Shown: piece after piece, positions 25,766 through 33,110 of the stretch
Position numbering within the stretch: the first letter of the stretch is position 1
Layout: each line of letters begins with the position of its first letter
Source of the DNA: Myxococcota bacterium
GTDB lineage: Bacteria > Myxococcota_A > Polyangia > JAAYKL01
NCBI GenBank assembly: GCA_028278265.1
Contig: JANQET010000118.1
Span: 1 to 45,444 of the forward strand
Direction of reading: 5' to 3'
Length of the DNA: 45,444 nucleotides
Translations under genes and position numbers: made by a program
Notes under the pieces: model-generated
Told to the model about the DNA's origin: nothing
Databases searched by the model: none
The model's input: the letters and a program-made list of their open reading frames with translations, nothing else

Positions 25766-26520
25766 GTCGGGCAATGGAGAAATACCTGCGCGAGGGACTG
25801 GCCGGCACGGCGTTTTGTCCCGGGTGCGGGCACGGCATTCTGCTGGGCGCGGTGCTCAGGGCGGTCGATCGCATCGGTGTCAAAAAAGAGGATCTGCTCT
25901 TCGTCTCCGGTATCGGCTGTGCGGCCTGGATACCCAGTCCCAATATCGGCACTGATACCCTGCACACGCTTCACGGTCGCGCGGTGGCCTTTGCCACCGG
26001 GGCCAAGCTGGCCAACCCCAAGCTCAAGACGATTGTCGTTTCCGGCGACGGGGACCTGACCTCCATTGGCGGCAACCACCTGATCCACGCGGCGCGGCGC
26101 AACGTCGATCTGACCGTGATCTGCGCCGACAACCAGATCTACGGCATGACCGGTGGTCAGACCGCTTCGACCACCCCGGTCGGCGCCAAGTCATCTACTG
26201 ATCCCGGGGGCAACATCTATCGGCCGTTTGACCTGTGCAAGCTGGTCAGCGCAGCCGGAGCCCGCTACACCGCACGCTACCCGGTGACCCAACCGCGCAA
26301 GCTGATCGATGCCATCGAGAAGGCGTTGCGCCAGGACGGGTTCACCTTTGTCGACGCGGTCAGCCCCTGTCCGACCCAATTCGGTCGGCGCAATCAGATG
26401 GCCAACCTGAAGAAACTGTACAGCACGGTTGAGTCCCTGTGTGTCACACCCGCCGAAGCCGAGGCAATGGACGAAGAGACACGGCTGCATCACTTTGCGA
26501 TAGGGGAGTTCGTGGCATGA
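25762..26520 (+). CDS. korB: 2-oxoglutarate-type 2-oxoacid:ferredoxin oxidoreductase, beta subunit
   Basis: Beta subunit of 252 residues with the cluster ligands FCPGCGHG, SGIGCAAW and SPCPTQFGRRN. Thiamine-diphosphate binding is shown by VVSGDGDLTSIGGNHLIHA and DNQIYGMTGGQTASTTP (about 90-145). The HTLHGRAVAFATGAKLANP segment is characteristic of KorB. GAGGAGGAG lies upstream of the ATG. It overlaps both neighbours by four bases. Confidence 0.94.
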   Translation: MSRAMEKYLREGLAGTAFCPGCGHGILLGAVLRAVDRIGVKKEDLLFVSGIGCAAWIPSPNIGTDTLHTLHGRAVAFATGAKLANPKLKTIVVSGDGDLTSIGGNHLIHAARRNVDLTVICADNQIYGMTGGQTASTTPVGAKSSTDPGGNIYRPFDLCKLVSAAGARYTARYPVTQPRKLIDAIEKALRQDGFTFVDAVSPCPTQFGRRNQMANLKKLYSTVESLCVTPAEAEAMDEETRLHHFAIGEFVA

Positions 26521-27092
26521 CAGATCAAAAGAAAACTCAGTCCAACGGCAAGTACCAAGTGCTGATCGCCGGTGAGGCCGGGCAGGGGGTGATCATTCAA
26601 GGCATCATCCTCGCCGAATCTGCGGTGGCTTCGGGCGCTTGGGTGACTCAGTCAGCACGCTATGGTGCGGCCATGCGCGGCGGCGTGGCGACCTCCGATG
26701 TGGTGATTTCCAACCAACCGATTGATTTTCCCGAGGTGGAAAAACCGGACTACATGATTGCGATTTCCCAGCTCACCTACGACAAATTTGCGGTGGGCAA
26801 GCGGGAGGCCCGGGTGGTGGTTTACGACCCGTTCTTCGTCAAACCGGTTGAGCTCGAAGGGGTGACCCAAGTGGGCGTCGCGGCAACCGATACGGCGATC
26901 AAGGTTTTTGGTGGGGCGCAGGCCTCCAACCTGATCATGTTGGCCGGATTGGCCGAGGTGACCGGGTTGGTATCGACCAAGGATATGATTGAAGCGATCG
27001 ATCGCAACCTGTCCAAGAAGTTTCGCGAGAACAATATTCGCGCGCTCGAGATTGGCAAAGAGATGGCCCAAGAAGCCGGGAAGGGGGCGTAA
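26517..27092 (+). CDS. korC: 2-oxoacid:ferredoxin oxidoreductase, gamma subunit (KorC/KorG)
   Basis: Gamma subunit of 191 residues. The start at 26517 (ATGA overlap with the korB stop, preceded by GGGGAG) is preferred over a longer frame from 26439 that would run inside korB. YQVLIAGEAGQGVIIQGIIL and QSARYGAAMRGGVATSDVVIS are the family signatures. The stop overlaps the GltD-like gene by one base (TAATG). Confidence 0.92.
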   Translation: MTDQKKTQSNGKYQVLIAGEAGQGVIIQGIILAESAVASGAWVTQSARYGAAMRGGVATSDVVISNQPIDFPEVEKPDYMIAISQLTYDKFAVGKREARVVVYDPFFVKPVELEGVTQVGVAATDTAIKVFGGAQASNLIMLAGLAEVTGLVSTKDMIEAIDRNLSKKFRENNIRALEIGKEMAQEAGKGA

Positions 27093-28477
27093 TGGCTGGC
27101 GGACGCACTCACATACCGGAGTACAATCAGAACAAATGCTTTACCTGCGGCGGTTGCACCCACCAGTGCCCGGCAGCGGTCTTCACCGAATTGAGCGATG
27201 AGCACGGTTCCCTGCGCGGGGCCCTGTTCACCAATCGCCCGTACGAGGGGAAACCCACTGACCTGCCCCCCTGTCGACTCGCCTGTCCCTTGGGCCAGGA
27301 TGTGCCGACCTATGTCTCGGCAATTGCCAAAGAGGATATGGCCGGCGCGGCGGCGGTGATTCGCCAAACCAACGCCCTGCCTTCGGTTTGTGGCCGGGCC
27401 TGCATCGCGTCTTGCATGCGCGCCTGCTCCAGGGCAGGGATCGACGAAGGGGTCGATATTCGCGGGCTCAAGCGATTTGCGGTGAACGTGGTGGATCAAG
27501 TCGACCCCCCCAAGAGCGCTGTCAAAACGTCGGCACCCAAGGTGGCGATCATCGGTGGAGGACCGGCGGGACTGGCCGCGGCGCACCGGCTGATTCAGCT
27601 CGGACTGCAGGCCACGGTGCTCGAAGCCAACGAGGTGGCCGGCGGGATGCTCGTCGACGTGATCCCCGAGTTCGTGCTGCCCCGGGAAATGGTGGCCAAG
27701 GATGTGGCCAACCTCGAAAAGATGGGGGTGGATTTGCGCCTCGGTGTACGCGTGGGCAAGGACATGAGTTGGGAGGAGGTCGAAAAAGAGTACGACGCCG
27801 TGCTGGTGACCACCGGCGCGCCCCGATCGGCCAGGCCCGCCGTCAAGGGGGCAGAGCTGGAAGGGGCCACCGCAGCGACCGAATTCTGTTGCAACGCGGA
27901 TAAGCGTCAGGATCGCATTGAGGGACCGGTGGTCGTTCAGGGCGGTGGTCAAGCGGCGTTGCAGGCGGCGCGGACGGCGTTGCGCCTCGGTGCGTCTCCG
28001 GTGACGGTGGTCCATTCAACCCCACTCGAGTTGTGGCCCGCAGGACCCGATGCGGTCGCGCTGGCCAAGAGCGAAGGGGTCGAGCTCAAGCCCGAGTTTC
28101 GCGCCACAGCGGTGGAGGGCAATGGCGTTATCGAGTCGGTGACGGTCAACAAGGTGTTTGTCGGACCGGCCGATGGGGTAGGGCGTCCGACCGGAGGGCG
28201 CAGCGGCAAGGCCGAAAAGTTGAGTGCCGTTGTTTTTGTCGAGGCCATGGAGAACCGGCGTCCCGACAAGGCCAATCAGCCCGAGTTCGAGGAGATCGGC
28301 TGGGGCTTGCTGGGCAATCTCAAGGTCTGTGGTGAGTACAAACTGGGTCGGCCCGGATGGTACGCCGCGGGCGAAACGGCCACCGGAGCGGCGACGGTTG
28401 TGGACTCGATGGCCACCGGACGGTTGGCTGCCGAGGCGATCGAACGGGATTTGGCCGCCAAGAGGGAGGCAAAATAA
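27092..28477 (+). CDS. GltD-like FAD/NAD(P)-dependent iron-sulfur oxidoreductase
   Basis: Flavoprotein of 461 residues related to the small subunit of glutamate synthase. An extra N-terminal cluster motif CFTCGGCTHQCPA (16-28) is followed by the usual GltD N-terminal ligands (CRLACPLGQDVP and VCGRACIASCMRAC), an FAD site VAIIGGGPAGLAAAHRL (about 151-167), an NAD(P)-type site VVVQGGGQAALQAARTAL and a final WYAAGETATGAATVVDSMATG. No large glutamate synthase subunit lies nearby. It is fused by one-base overlaps between korC and the HoxU-like gene. In Azoarcus/Thauera a 2-oxoglutarate oxidoreductase with an FAD/NADP-binding subunit of this type reduces NADP+; the same role is inferred here. Confidence 0.9.
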   Translation: MAGGRTHIPEYNQNKCFTCGGCTHQCPAAVFTELSDEHGSLRGALFTNRPYEGKPTDLPPCRLACPLGQDVPTYVSAIAKEDMAGAAAVIRQTNALPSVCGRACIASCMRACSRAGIDEGVDIRGLKRFAVNVVDQVDPPKSAVKTSAPKVAIIGGGPAGLAAAHRLIQLGLQATVLEANEVAGGMLVDVIPEFVLPREMVAKDVANLEKMGVDLRLGVRVGKDMSWEEVEKEYDAVLVTTGAPRSARPAVKGAELEGATAATEFCCNADKRQDRIEGPVVVQGGGQAALQAARTALRLGASPVTVVHSTPLELWPAGPDAVALAKSEGVELKPEFRATAVEGNGVIESVTVNKVFVGPADGVGRPTGGRSGKAEKLSAVVFVEAMENRRPDKANQPEFEEIGWGLLGNLKVCGEYKLGRPGWYAAGETATGAATVVDSMATGRLAAEAIERDLAAKREAK

Positions 28478-29253
28478 TGGCGCTTTCTCTAACCATTGAC
28501 AAAAAGAAGGTAACTGCCGAAACGGGTGAGAGTTTGTTGGACGTGGCCAATCGCAACGGAGCCGAGATTCCGTCACTCTGCCACCATCCCCATCTCAAGC
28601 CCTATGGGGCGTGTCGCTTGTGCCTGGTTGAAGTCAAACGCAACGGTCGCACCAAGATCACCACCTCCTGCAATTATGAGGTGCTCGACGGTATCGAGGT
28701 GACCACGGTCACCGATCAGATCAAGACCCACCGCAAGATGGTGCTGGAGTTGCTTTTGGGAATCGCGCCCGAGGCGATGCGGATCAAGGGGCTCGCCAGA
28801 GGCCATGGGGTACAAACCCCTGCCTTCAAGGCGGACAAGCCACCGGCCAATCGCAAAAATTGCATTGTTTGTGGTCTCTGTTCGAGGGTCTGCGAAGATG
28901 TGGTCGGGGCCAGCGCAATCACGATGACCGGCAGAGGAGATGGCAAGGGGCTCAAGGTCCCATTCGATGATGTCATCGCCGATTCGTGCATTGGTTGCGG
29001 CGCCTGCGCGTCGGTTTGTCCAACAGGGGCGATTGATATGGAGAGCATCGCGGTCAACATCCTACGGAAACAACCGGCGACTGACAGAAAATGCCGCTAC
29101 AACCTGATGGGGCTGATGATCGGTGCCCTGTGTCCCAACAACTACGACTGCGCCAGGTGCGAGGTGGACCAGAAGTTCCAAGAAGCGAGTCAACCGCACC
29201 ACCCGATCTTCGCGGCAAGGGGCCTAATCGTCCCGCAGGGATGGGAGGAATAA
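28477..29253 (+). CDS. HoxU/NuoG-N-terminus-like [2Fe-2S]+2[4Fe-4S] protein
   Basis: Iron-sulfur protein of 258 residues; the start at 28477 (TAATG overlap, GGGAGG upstream) is chosen over a longer frame inside the previous gene. A plant-type [2Fe-2S] domain comes first (SLCHHPHLKP, GACRLCLVEV, TTSC). The Cys3-His cluster segment that normally follows in NuoG/HoxU is missing its ligands (LLGIAPEAMRIKGLARGHG). Two [4Fe-4S] motifs follow, CIVCGLCSRVC and CIGCGACASVC. The C-terminus carries four more cysteines (KCRYN and LCPNNYDCARCEVDQ) that could hold another centre. It probably wires the flavoprotein and NAD modules to the oxidoreductases. Confidence 0.88.
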   Translation: MALSLTIDKKKVTAETGESLLDVANRNGAEIPSLCHHPHLKPYGACRLCLVEVKRNGRTKITTSCNYEVLDGIEVTTVTDQIKTHRKMVLELLLGIAPEAMRIKGLARGHGVQTPAFKADKPPANRKNCIVCGLCSRVCEDVVGASAITMTGRGDGKGLKVPFDDVIADSCIGCGACASVCPTGAIDMESIAVNILRKQPATDRKCRYNLMGLMIGALCPNNYDCARCEVDQKFQEASQPHHPIFAARGLIVPQGWEE

Positions 29254-29574
29254 ATGGAGCGATTCGATACCTGTCAGATCATCGGCGACAAGAGAGTCAG
29301 ACCCAAGCTCCCCGCGGCGGTGGAAAGAGTGGCCACCTTTGCCGAGGCCGAGCCGACGTTGGATTTAGAGGCAGCCAAGGCCGAAGCCCAACGCTGCACC
29401 GTCTCCAGCCCCTGCCACTACTGCGAAGTCTGCCAACTGATGTGTCCCGACCTCTGCATTCTAAGGGATGAAGAGACCAACGCACTCGTCTTTGATCTCA
29501 ATTATTGCAAGGGCTGCGGCCTCTGCGCCAACTACTGCCCCCACGGGGCGATTGAGATGGTATTGGACGAGTAG
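29254..29574 (+). CDS. 2[4Fe-4S] ferredoxin-type subunit
   Basis: Protein of 106 residues, last gene of the redox cluster, starting immediately after the previous stop with GGGAGG upstream. After a 45-residue N-terminal part come CHYCEVCQLMCPD and CKGCGLCANYCPHG, plus an extra cysteine in RCTVSSPC. The N-terminal region (DLEAAKAEAQRC) resembles the linker that precedes clusters in GltD-family proteins, so this may be the split partner of the GltD-like subunit or the delta subunit of the Kor enzyme. Confidence 0.9.
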   Translation: MERFDTCQIIGDKRVRPKLPAAVERVATFAEAEPTLDLEAAKAEAQRCTVSSPCHYCEVCQLMCPDLCILRDEETNALVFDLNYCKGCGLCANYCPHGAIEMVLDE

Positions 29575-29591
29575 GGGCGAGAACGTCTGTA

Positions 29592-29624
29592 GGGGTGAAT
29601 TTTGTATTCGGCCTAAATCACCCC
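29592..29624. terminator. hairpin between convergent genes
   Basis: GGGGTGA(A)TTT pairs with AAATCACCCC (10 bp with one bulged A), loop of 12 bases, in the 51-base gap between the ferredoxin stop and the GH43 stop. No clear T run follows on either strand, so termination activity is uncertain. Confidence 0.45.
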
Positions 29625-29625
29625 G

Positions 29626-31296
29626 CTAGTAGACAGGATCGACGCCCTCGTTTGTTTGAACGACCTTCTGGATAGTGCCGTCGGCGTTGTAATCGAGGTA
29701 ATCCACGCATACCCGCCGGGTGTAGTTGCTGTTCACGCCGATGTGATAGAACATGTACCATTCACCCTTGTATTCAACGATGGAGTGATGGTTGGTCCAG
29801 AAGGGCACGGCATCCAGAATCGTGCCTTTGTGGGTGTAGGGGCCCATGGGGTGGTCGGCCATGGCGTAGTCGATAGTGCAGTGTCCCCCATGATTGGCCG
29901 AGTAGGAAAAGTAGTACTTTCCGTCGCGCTCGTGCAACCAGGGCGCCTCGAAATAGTTGGGTACGTTGTCGATGCGCTCAATGGGGCCATCGAGCTCGAC
30001 CATGTTCTCATTGAGGATGACGATCCTCGCGTCATCACCGCCGGATCCACCGCCAAAGACCAGGTACGCCTGATCATCTGCCGGATCGATGAAGACCGCC
30101 GGGTCAAACACCCGCTCCACATCCGGGCAGTCGGTCCGCTCGACCAGGGGTTCACCCAGGGCGTCGATGAACGGCCCCTGGGGCACATCACTGGTGGCCA
30201 CCCCGATATGGCCTTCGGTCTTGGGGAAGTAGAGGTAGTAGGTGCCGTCTCTGTACTGGCAGTCCGGGGCGTACAGGTAGGGATCTCCCCAGCTCACGTC
30301 GCTGGCGTGGAGGGCGATGCCGTGATCCTCCCAGTCCACCATGTTGGTGGTGGAGAAGATGTGATAATCCACCATCTCCCAGTATCCGGCGTTGTCCGGA
30401 TCGTGAGAGGGATAGAGCCACAGCTTGCCGTCACCCCAGACATGGGCCGAGGGATCGGCCGTGAAGATGTGGTTGATAATCGGGTTCCCAGATGTAACCG
30501 GCACTTGCTCCAGCTTCCACTTCTGGTTGTCCGTGTCCAGAAACTCCCACTGGTGCACGTTGCCGCCATTGTCGTGGGAGCTCTCCATCACATCTACGCA
30601 TTTGTCGCTGACCTTGGAGATGATCCGATTGTAACTGTCGCCCAAGGGCTCGATGCGCCATTTCTGATTCTCTTGATCCTGGCAGTGCCATTGGTGGATA
30701 TCGGCGCCGTTGTCCAGGGCGGGATCACCCACGGTGAGGCATTTTTTGCTGAACTTGGAGACAATCGAGACATACCCATCACCTTGTTCGATTAGGCGCC
30801 ACTTCTGGTTTTCTTGGCCCAGGTACTCCCACTGCTGGATGGAAGCACCGTCGCTTGTGGAGAATCCCGATACATCGAGGCTCTTGCCGCTGTGTTTGGC
30901 CGTTATCTTGAAGTAAACGGGCAGATCCGGATCGGTGTCCGAGTCGGCATCGGAGTCACTATCCGTGTCGGCGTCTGAATCACTGTCTGAATCGCTGTCT
31001 GAATCACTGTCTGAATCGCTGTCCGCGTCGCTGTCTGAATCGCTGTCCGCGTCGCTGTCTGAATCGGAATCTGCGTCCGCATCCGCATCGCTGTCGCTGT
31101 CCGCGTCTCCACCGTCCACAGGATCGATGCATGTGCCGGTATCATCACAGATCTGGTTATTCGGGCAGTCGTTGTCGACAGTACAGCTGTCTCCTTCATT
31201 TTGCTTGTCAACGCTGCAGGTGGCAAGCGACAAGACCAAAGTCACATGGAGCCCTATCGATGCCGCAAATGTCTGTAATTGTTTATAAATTGTCAT
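29626..31296 (-). CDS. GH43-family glycoside hydrolase lipoprotein with ricin-type lectin domain
   Basis: Surface lipoprotein of 556 residues. Signal peptide and lipobox LATC (Cys27) are followed by a four-Cys motif ([20 protein letters not shown]), an Asp/Ser/Ala tract (about 62-124), a ricin B / CBM13-like beta-trefoil (about 127-265) with three paired QxW-type repeats (QQW, HQW, HQW each followed by QKW), and a GH43 five-bladed propeller. The likely GH43 triad is Asp281 (TADPSAH), Asp398 (VFDPAVFID) and Glu450 (YFEAPW). Relatives are arabinofuranosidases, xylosidases and galactosidases, so plant-type polysaccharide is the probable substrate. A perfect sigma-70 promoter lies 95 bases upstream. 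The Shine-Dalgarno is weak. Confidence 0.92.
   Translation of the reverse strand: MTIYKQLQTFAASIGLHVTLVLSLATCSVDKQNEGDSCTVDNDCPNNQICDDTGTCIDPVDGGDADSDSDADADADSDSDSDADSDSDSDADSDSDSDSDSDSDSDSDADTDSDSDADSDTDPDLPVYFKITAKHSGKSLDVSGFSTSDGASIQQWEYLGQENQKWRLIEQGDGYVSIVSKFSKKCLTVGDPALDNGADIHQWHCQDQENQKWRIEPLGDSYNRIISKVSDKCVDVMESSHDNGGNVHQWEFLDTDNQKWKLEQVPVTSGNPIINHIFTADPSAHVWGDGKLWLYPSHDPDNAGYWEMVDYHIFSTTNMVDWEDHGIALHASDVSWGDPYLYAPDCQYRDGTYYLYFPKTEGHIGVATSDVPQGPFIDALGEPLVERTDCPDVERVFDPAVFIDPADDQAYLVFGGGSGGDDARIVILNENMVELDGPIERIDNVPNYFEAPWLHERDGKYYFSYSANHGGHCTIDYAMADHPMGPYTHKGTILDAVPFWTNHHSIVEYKGEWYMFYHIGVNSNYTRRVCVDYLDYNADGTIQKVVQTNEGVDPVY
30930..31110. repeat. tandem-repeat tract encoding the GH43 protein linker
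   Basis: About 180 bases of 6- and 12-base imperfect repeats (on +, alternating GAATC, CTGTC and CGCTG units) encode the DS-rich linker. Same kind as the tracts at 2531 and 37505. Confidence 0.75.
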
Positions 31297-31390
31297 CTTT
31301 TACGCCTGAGTTGTTTCGCGACCCCTCGGCTGGGCGAGGTGGGAGGCGAGGATGGATAATATTTAGTTTGCCCTAGAAACAAACATAAAT

Positions 31391-31420
31391 ATTATACGTG
31401 TTAAATATATATACTGTCAA
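31391..31420 (-). promoter_or_regulatory. consensus sigma-70 promoter of the GH43 gene
   Basis: Read on the minus strand: TTGACA (31420-31415), an 18-base spacer, TATAAT (31396-31391). Both hexamers match consensus perfectly. Expected start near 31384, giving a leader of about 88 bases to the ATG at 31296. Confidence 0.8.
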
Positions 31421-31450
31421 GCGAGAATTGAACGGTTGAGAGTAGGGTGC

Positions 31451-31479
31451 TTGACATTACCATGTTACCAAGTTACATA
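31451..31479 (+). promoter_or_regulatory. candidate promoter of the MerB-like gene with three octamer repeats
   Basis: TTGACA (31451-31456) is followed without a gap by three near-identical octamers, TTACCATG, TTACCAAG and TTACATAG (31457-31480). TACATA at 31474 lies 17 bases from the -35 box but matches only three of six -10 positions. An inverted copy of the middle octamer (CTTGGTAA) occurs at 31545, just before the ribosome binding site. The repeats would be covered by RNA polymerase, which suggests an activator or repressor site. Confidence 0.5.
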
Positions 31480-31563
31480 GGTGTAATGGTTGGAGCGATT
31501 AATCCCCCCTGCGAAACTGCCCCAAAACCAACAGAAGCCATTAACTTGGTAAAAGGATGAAGA

Positions 31564-32307
31564 ATGTCTAACTATGTGTTGATCGGGCGTGGTCGCGCCA
31601 TCAGCAGGATACCCCAGGCCGAATGGGAAGAGGAGCTGAAGTCGGCTCCTGGAGTCATCAGCAAGCGCTTGAACTTCATGTCGGACGAGCATCACCAGGT
31701 GCGCAATTTCGTCGTCCGGGAGCTCCCCCGGATGGATCAGCCGATCGCAGTGAGCACCATTTCGGATGCACTCGGTATTCCTCTTCAGCGTACGATGTCC
31801 ATCGTCAGTGATCTGGAGCGAAACCTGTTCTTTCTCGTCCGCCACGGCGGAAAAGAGGTGTCCTGGGCCTTCCCGGTGACGGTCGAGCAGACCGGCCATC
31901 ACCTGACGTTTAGCACGGGAGAGCGTCTGGAAGCCGCCTGAGCAGAGGACGCGATAGCGACCCCCTTCGTGCAAGGGCAATTGCGGAACGCCCCCCTCGA
32001 GGTGGAGATCAATTCGGCCTGTGCGAACAGCGACAACGCCATCAAAGTGGTTATCGACAGTGATCTGAACTATCGGATTCTGACGGGGAGCCCATCGCTG
32101 TTGGTCTTCGAGCCTGACGTCGACTGGAATCGGTTCCAGGAGCCCAACATCCTAAATGGATACTGACGCAAGTGCCTATTCTTCTGGTCAGAAGAACACG
32201 CGCGTGAGTATCGCACAAAAGGTGGTCAAGTGGATGGCACCTATTTGACCCTCGACCAGTGCTGCGCGTCGACTCGGATAGTCCAGGGAACGCTGTTCGC
32301 CTTCTAA
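31564..32307 (+). CDS. MerB-like (organomercurial lyase family) protein, predicted double selenoprotein
   Basis: One frame of 247 codons plus TAA, interrupted only by TGA at 31939 (codon 126) and 32164 (codon 201). Residues 40-110 form a MerB-like winged-helix region (DQPIAVSTISDALGIPL, then WAFPVTVEQTGHHLTFSTGERLEAA). The first TGA sits in x-A-E-D, matching C96-A-L-D99 of MerB, so the Asp99 equivalent (129) is kept. Cys153 matches MerB Cys117. The second TGA, five residues before FFWSEEHA, matches Cys159 before HVHFF. Coding sense continues to the end (GTYLTLDQ, QGTLFAF). Each TGA is followed by a SECIS-like hairpin. Read as Sec126 and Sec201, the protein keeps the whole MerB catalytic set. 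AAGGA precedes the ATG. The alternative is a doubly mutated pseudogene. The substrate (organomercurial or other C-metal/metalloid bond) is inference. Confidence 0.82.
31939..31984 (+). promoter_or_regulatory. SECIS-like element after the first in-frame TGA
   Basis: TGA at 31939-31941. CCCTT (31963) pairs with AAGGG (31973) around the loop CGTGC, extended by GCGA (31957) with TTGC (31981) across a small internal loop. The loop starts 26 bases after the TGA and has G as its second base, within the known rules for bacterial SECIS hairpins (G among the first two loop bases, 16-37 bases from TGA). Confidence 0.55.
32164..32199 (+). promoter_or_regulatory. SECIS element after the second in-frame TGA
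   Basis: TGA at 32164-32166. TTCTTCT (32179-32185) pairs perfectly with AGAAGAA (32190-32196) around GGTC, the same loop bases as the E. coli fdhF SECIS. The loop starts after 19 intervening bases (18 in fdhF). An outer GTG/CAC pairing (32172, 32197) leaves a 5'-side bulge CCTA that contains a T, recalling the bulged U that SelB reads. Confidence 0.75.
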
Positions 32308-32556
32308 AAACGGGAAAAGGAATGTAATTGGTAAATACTGGGTTTCTTCTCAATCTTCCTCATCTGGAATAAGAGACCTCGCAGCAAACACATCGATGAT
32401 TTGATACGCACCAATTTAGCTGTATTTATTGGGGAATTGTCCGTGCTTGAGCAAAGTGGCTGCTGCTCGACATGGCGACAGCGCCGTGCTAATTTGCCGT
32501 TGGTTAGTGAGTGGCATTACAACCTAGAGGTCTGTGCTTTGAGCTTAGAAACAGAA

Positions 32557-33066
32557 ATGTTGAATAATATTTTGATACGGAACGGGACACCTGCAGATAT
32601 TGACGAGATAAGGCGACTGGTGATCGACTATGGCACGACGCAATGGAACGTGTTTCCCAGAGAGGACCTAGAGAAGCATCTGGATAGTATTGCCTCTGGA
32701 AAGGCGTATGCGCAGCTCGCATTTGATGAAAATAGGATTGTGGGTATGGTGTCATTCACCATAGGTAGCTTCTATGTTGAATACGAATCAGAGGCATCAA
32801 AGCAAGAGCCCACCGGCTATATTGTGGAGGCCCTCACCCATCCGGATTTCGCCAAGTGTGGAATCGGAACCCGGTTGCTTGAGCGCGCAAAAGCTGAACT
32901 TGCGGATAAAGGAGTGCGTAGCATATACGCTAAGCGTCACGAGGAAAACAGGGCCTCCGAAGCGCTGATGCGAAAAACGGGTTTCCAAATGATAGATCTG
33001 TTTCATGATCCTCGTCGAACCACCGGATCCTGTAAAACTGCCATCGAGAGATACAGCGTAAAATAG
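32557..33066 (+). CDS. GNAT-family N-acetyltransferase
   Basis: Acetyltransferase of 169 residues taking the ATG at 32557 as start; the frame is open from 32401 but the upstream 52 codons have no domain character and no ribosome binding site is clear for either. The fold starts at ILIRNGTPADIDEIRRLV. The acetyl-CoA loop is DFAKCGIGTRLLERA (normally Q/RxxGxG/A; here KCGIG). The C-terminal EENRASEALMRKTGFQMIDLF is typical of single-domain GNAT proteins. The acceptor is unknown. Base composition is more A+T-rich than in the redox cluster. It converges on the beta-lactamase gene. Confidence 0.88.
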   Translation: MLNNILIRNGTPADIDEIRRLVIDYGTTQWNVFPREDLEKHLDSIASGKAYAQLAFDENRIVGMVSFTIGSFYVEYESEASKQEPTGYIVEALTHPDFAKCGIGTRLLERAKAELADKGVRSIYAKRHEENRASEALMRKTGFQMIDLFHDPRRTTGSCKTAIERYSVK

Positions 33067-33110
33067 TGAAACATTGAGGTTAACAAGCATTTGCGACGAA
33101 CTGCCGGCGA

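Noticed and set aside
26822..28015. 397-codon minus-strand frame
   Set aside because: Antisense to korC and the GltD-like gene; shadow of high-GC codons.
29656..30795. 379-codon plus-strand frame
   Set aside because: Antisense to the GH43 gene, Val/His-rich shadow without a start signal.
31564..31941. A complete 125-residue protein ending at the first TGA, and a separate gene at 31969-32166
   Set aside because: Both are pieces of one MerB-like frame; the conserved fold and active site only appear when all three segments are joined.
31939..32166. Reassigned genetic code (UGA as Trp or Gly)
   Set aside because: TGA is used as a normal stop elsewhere in the window, for example in the YheT-like gene, korA and korB.
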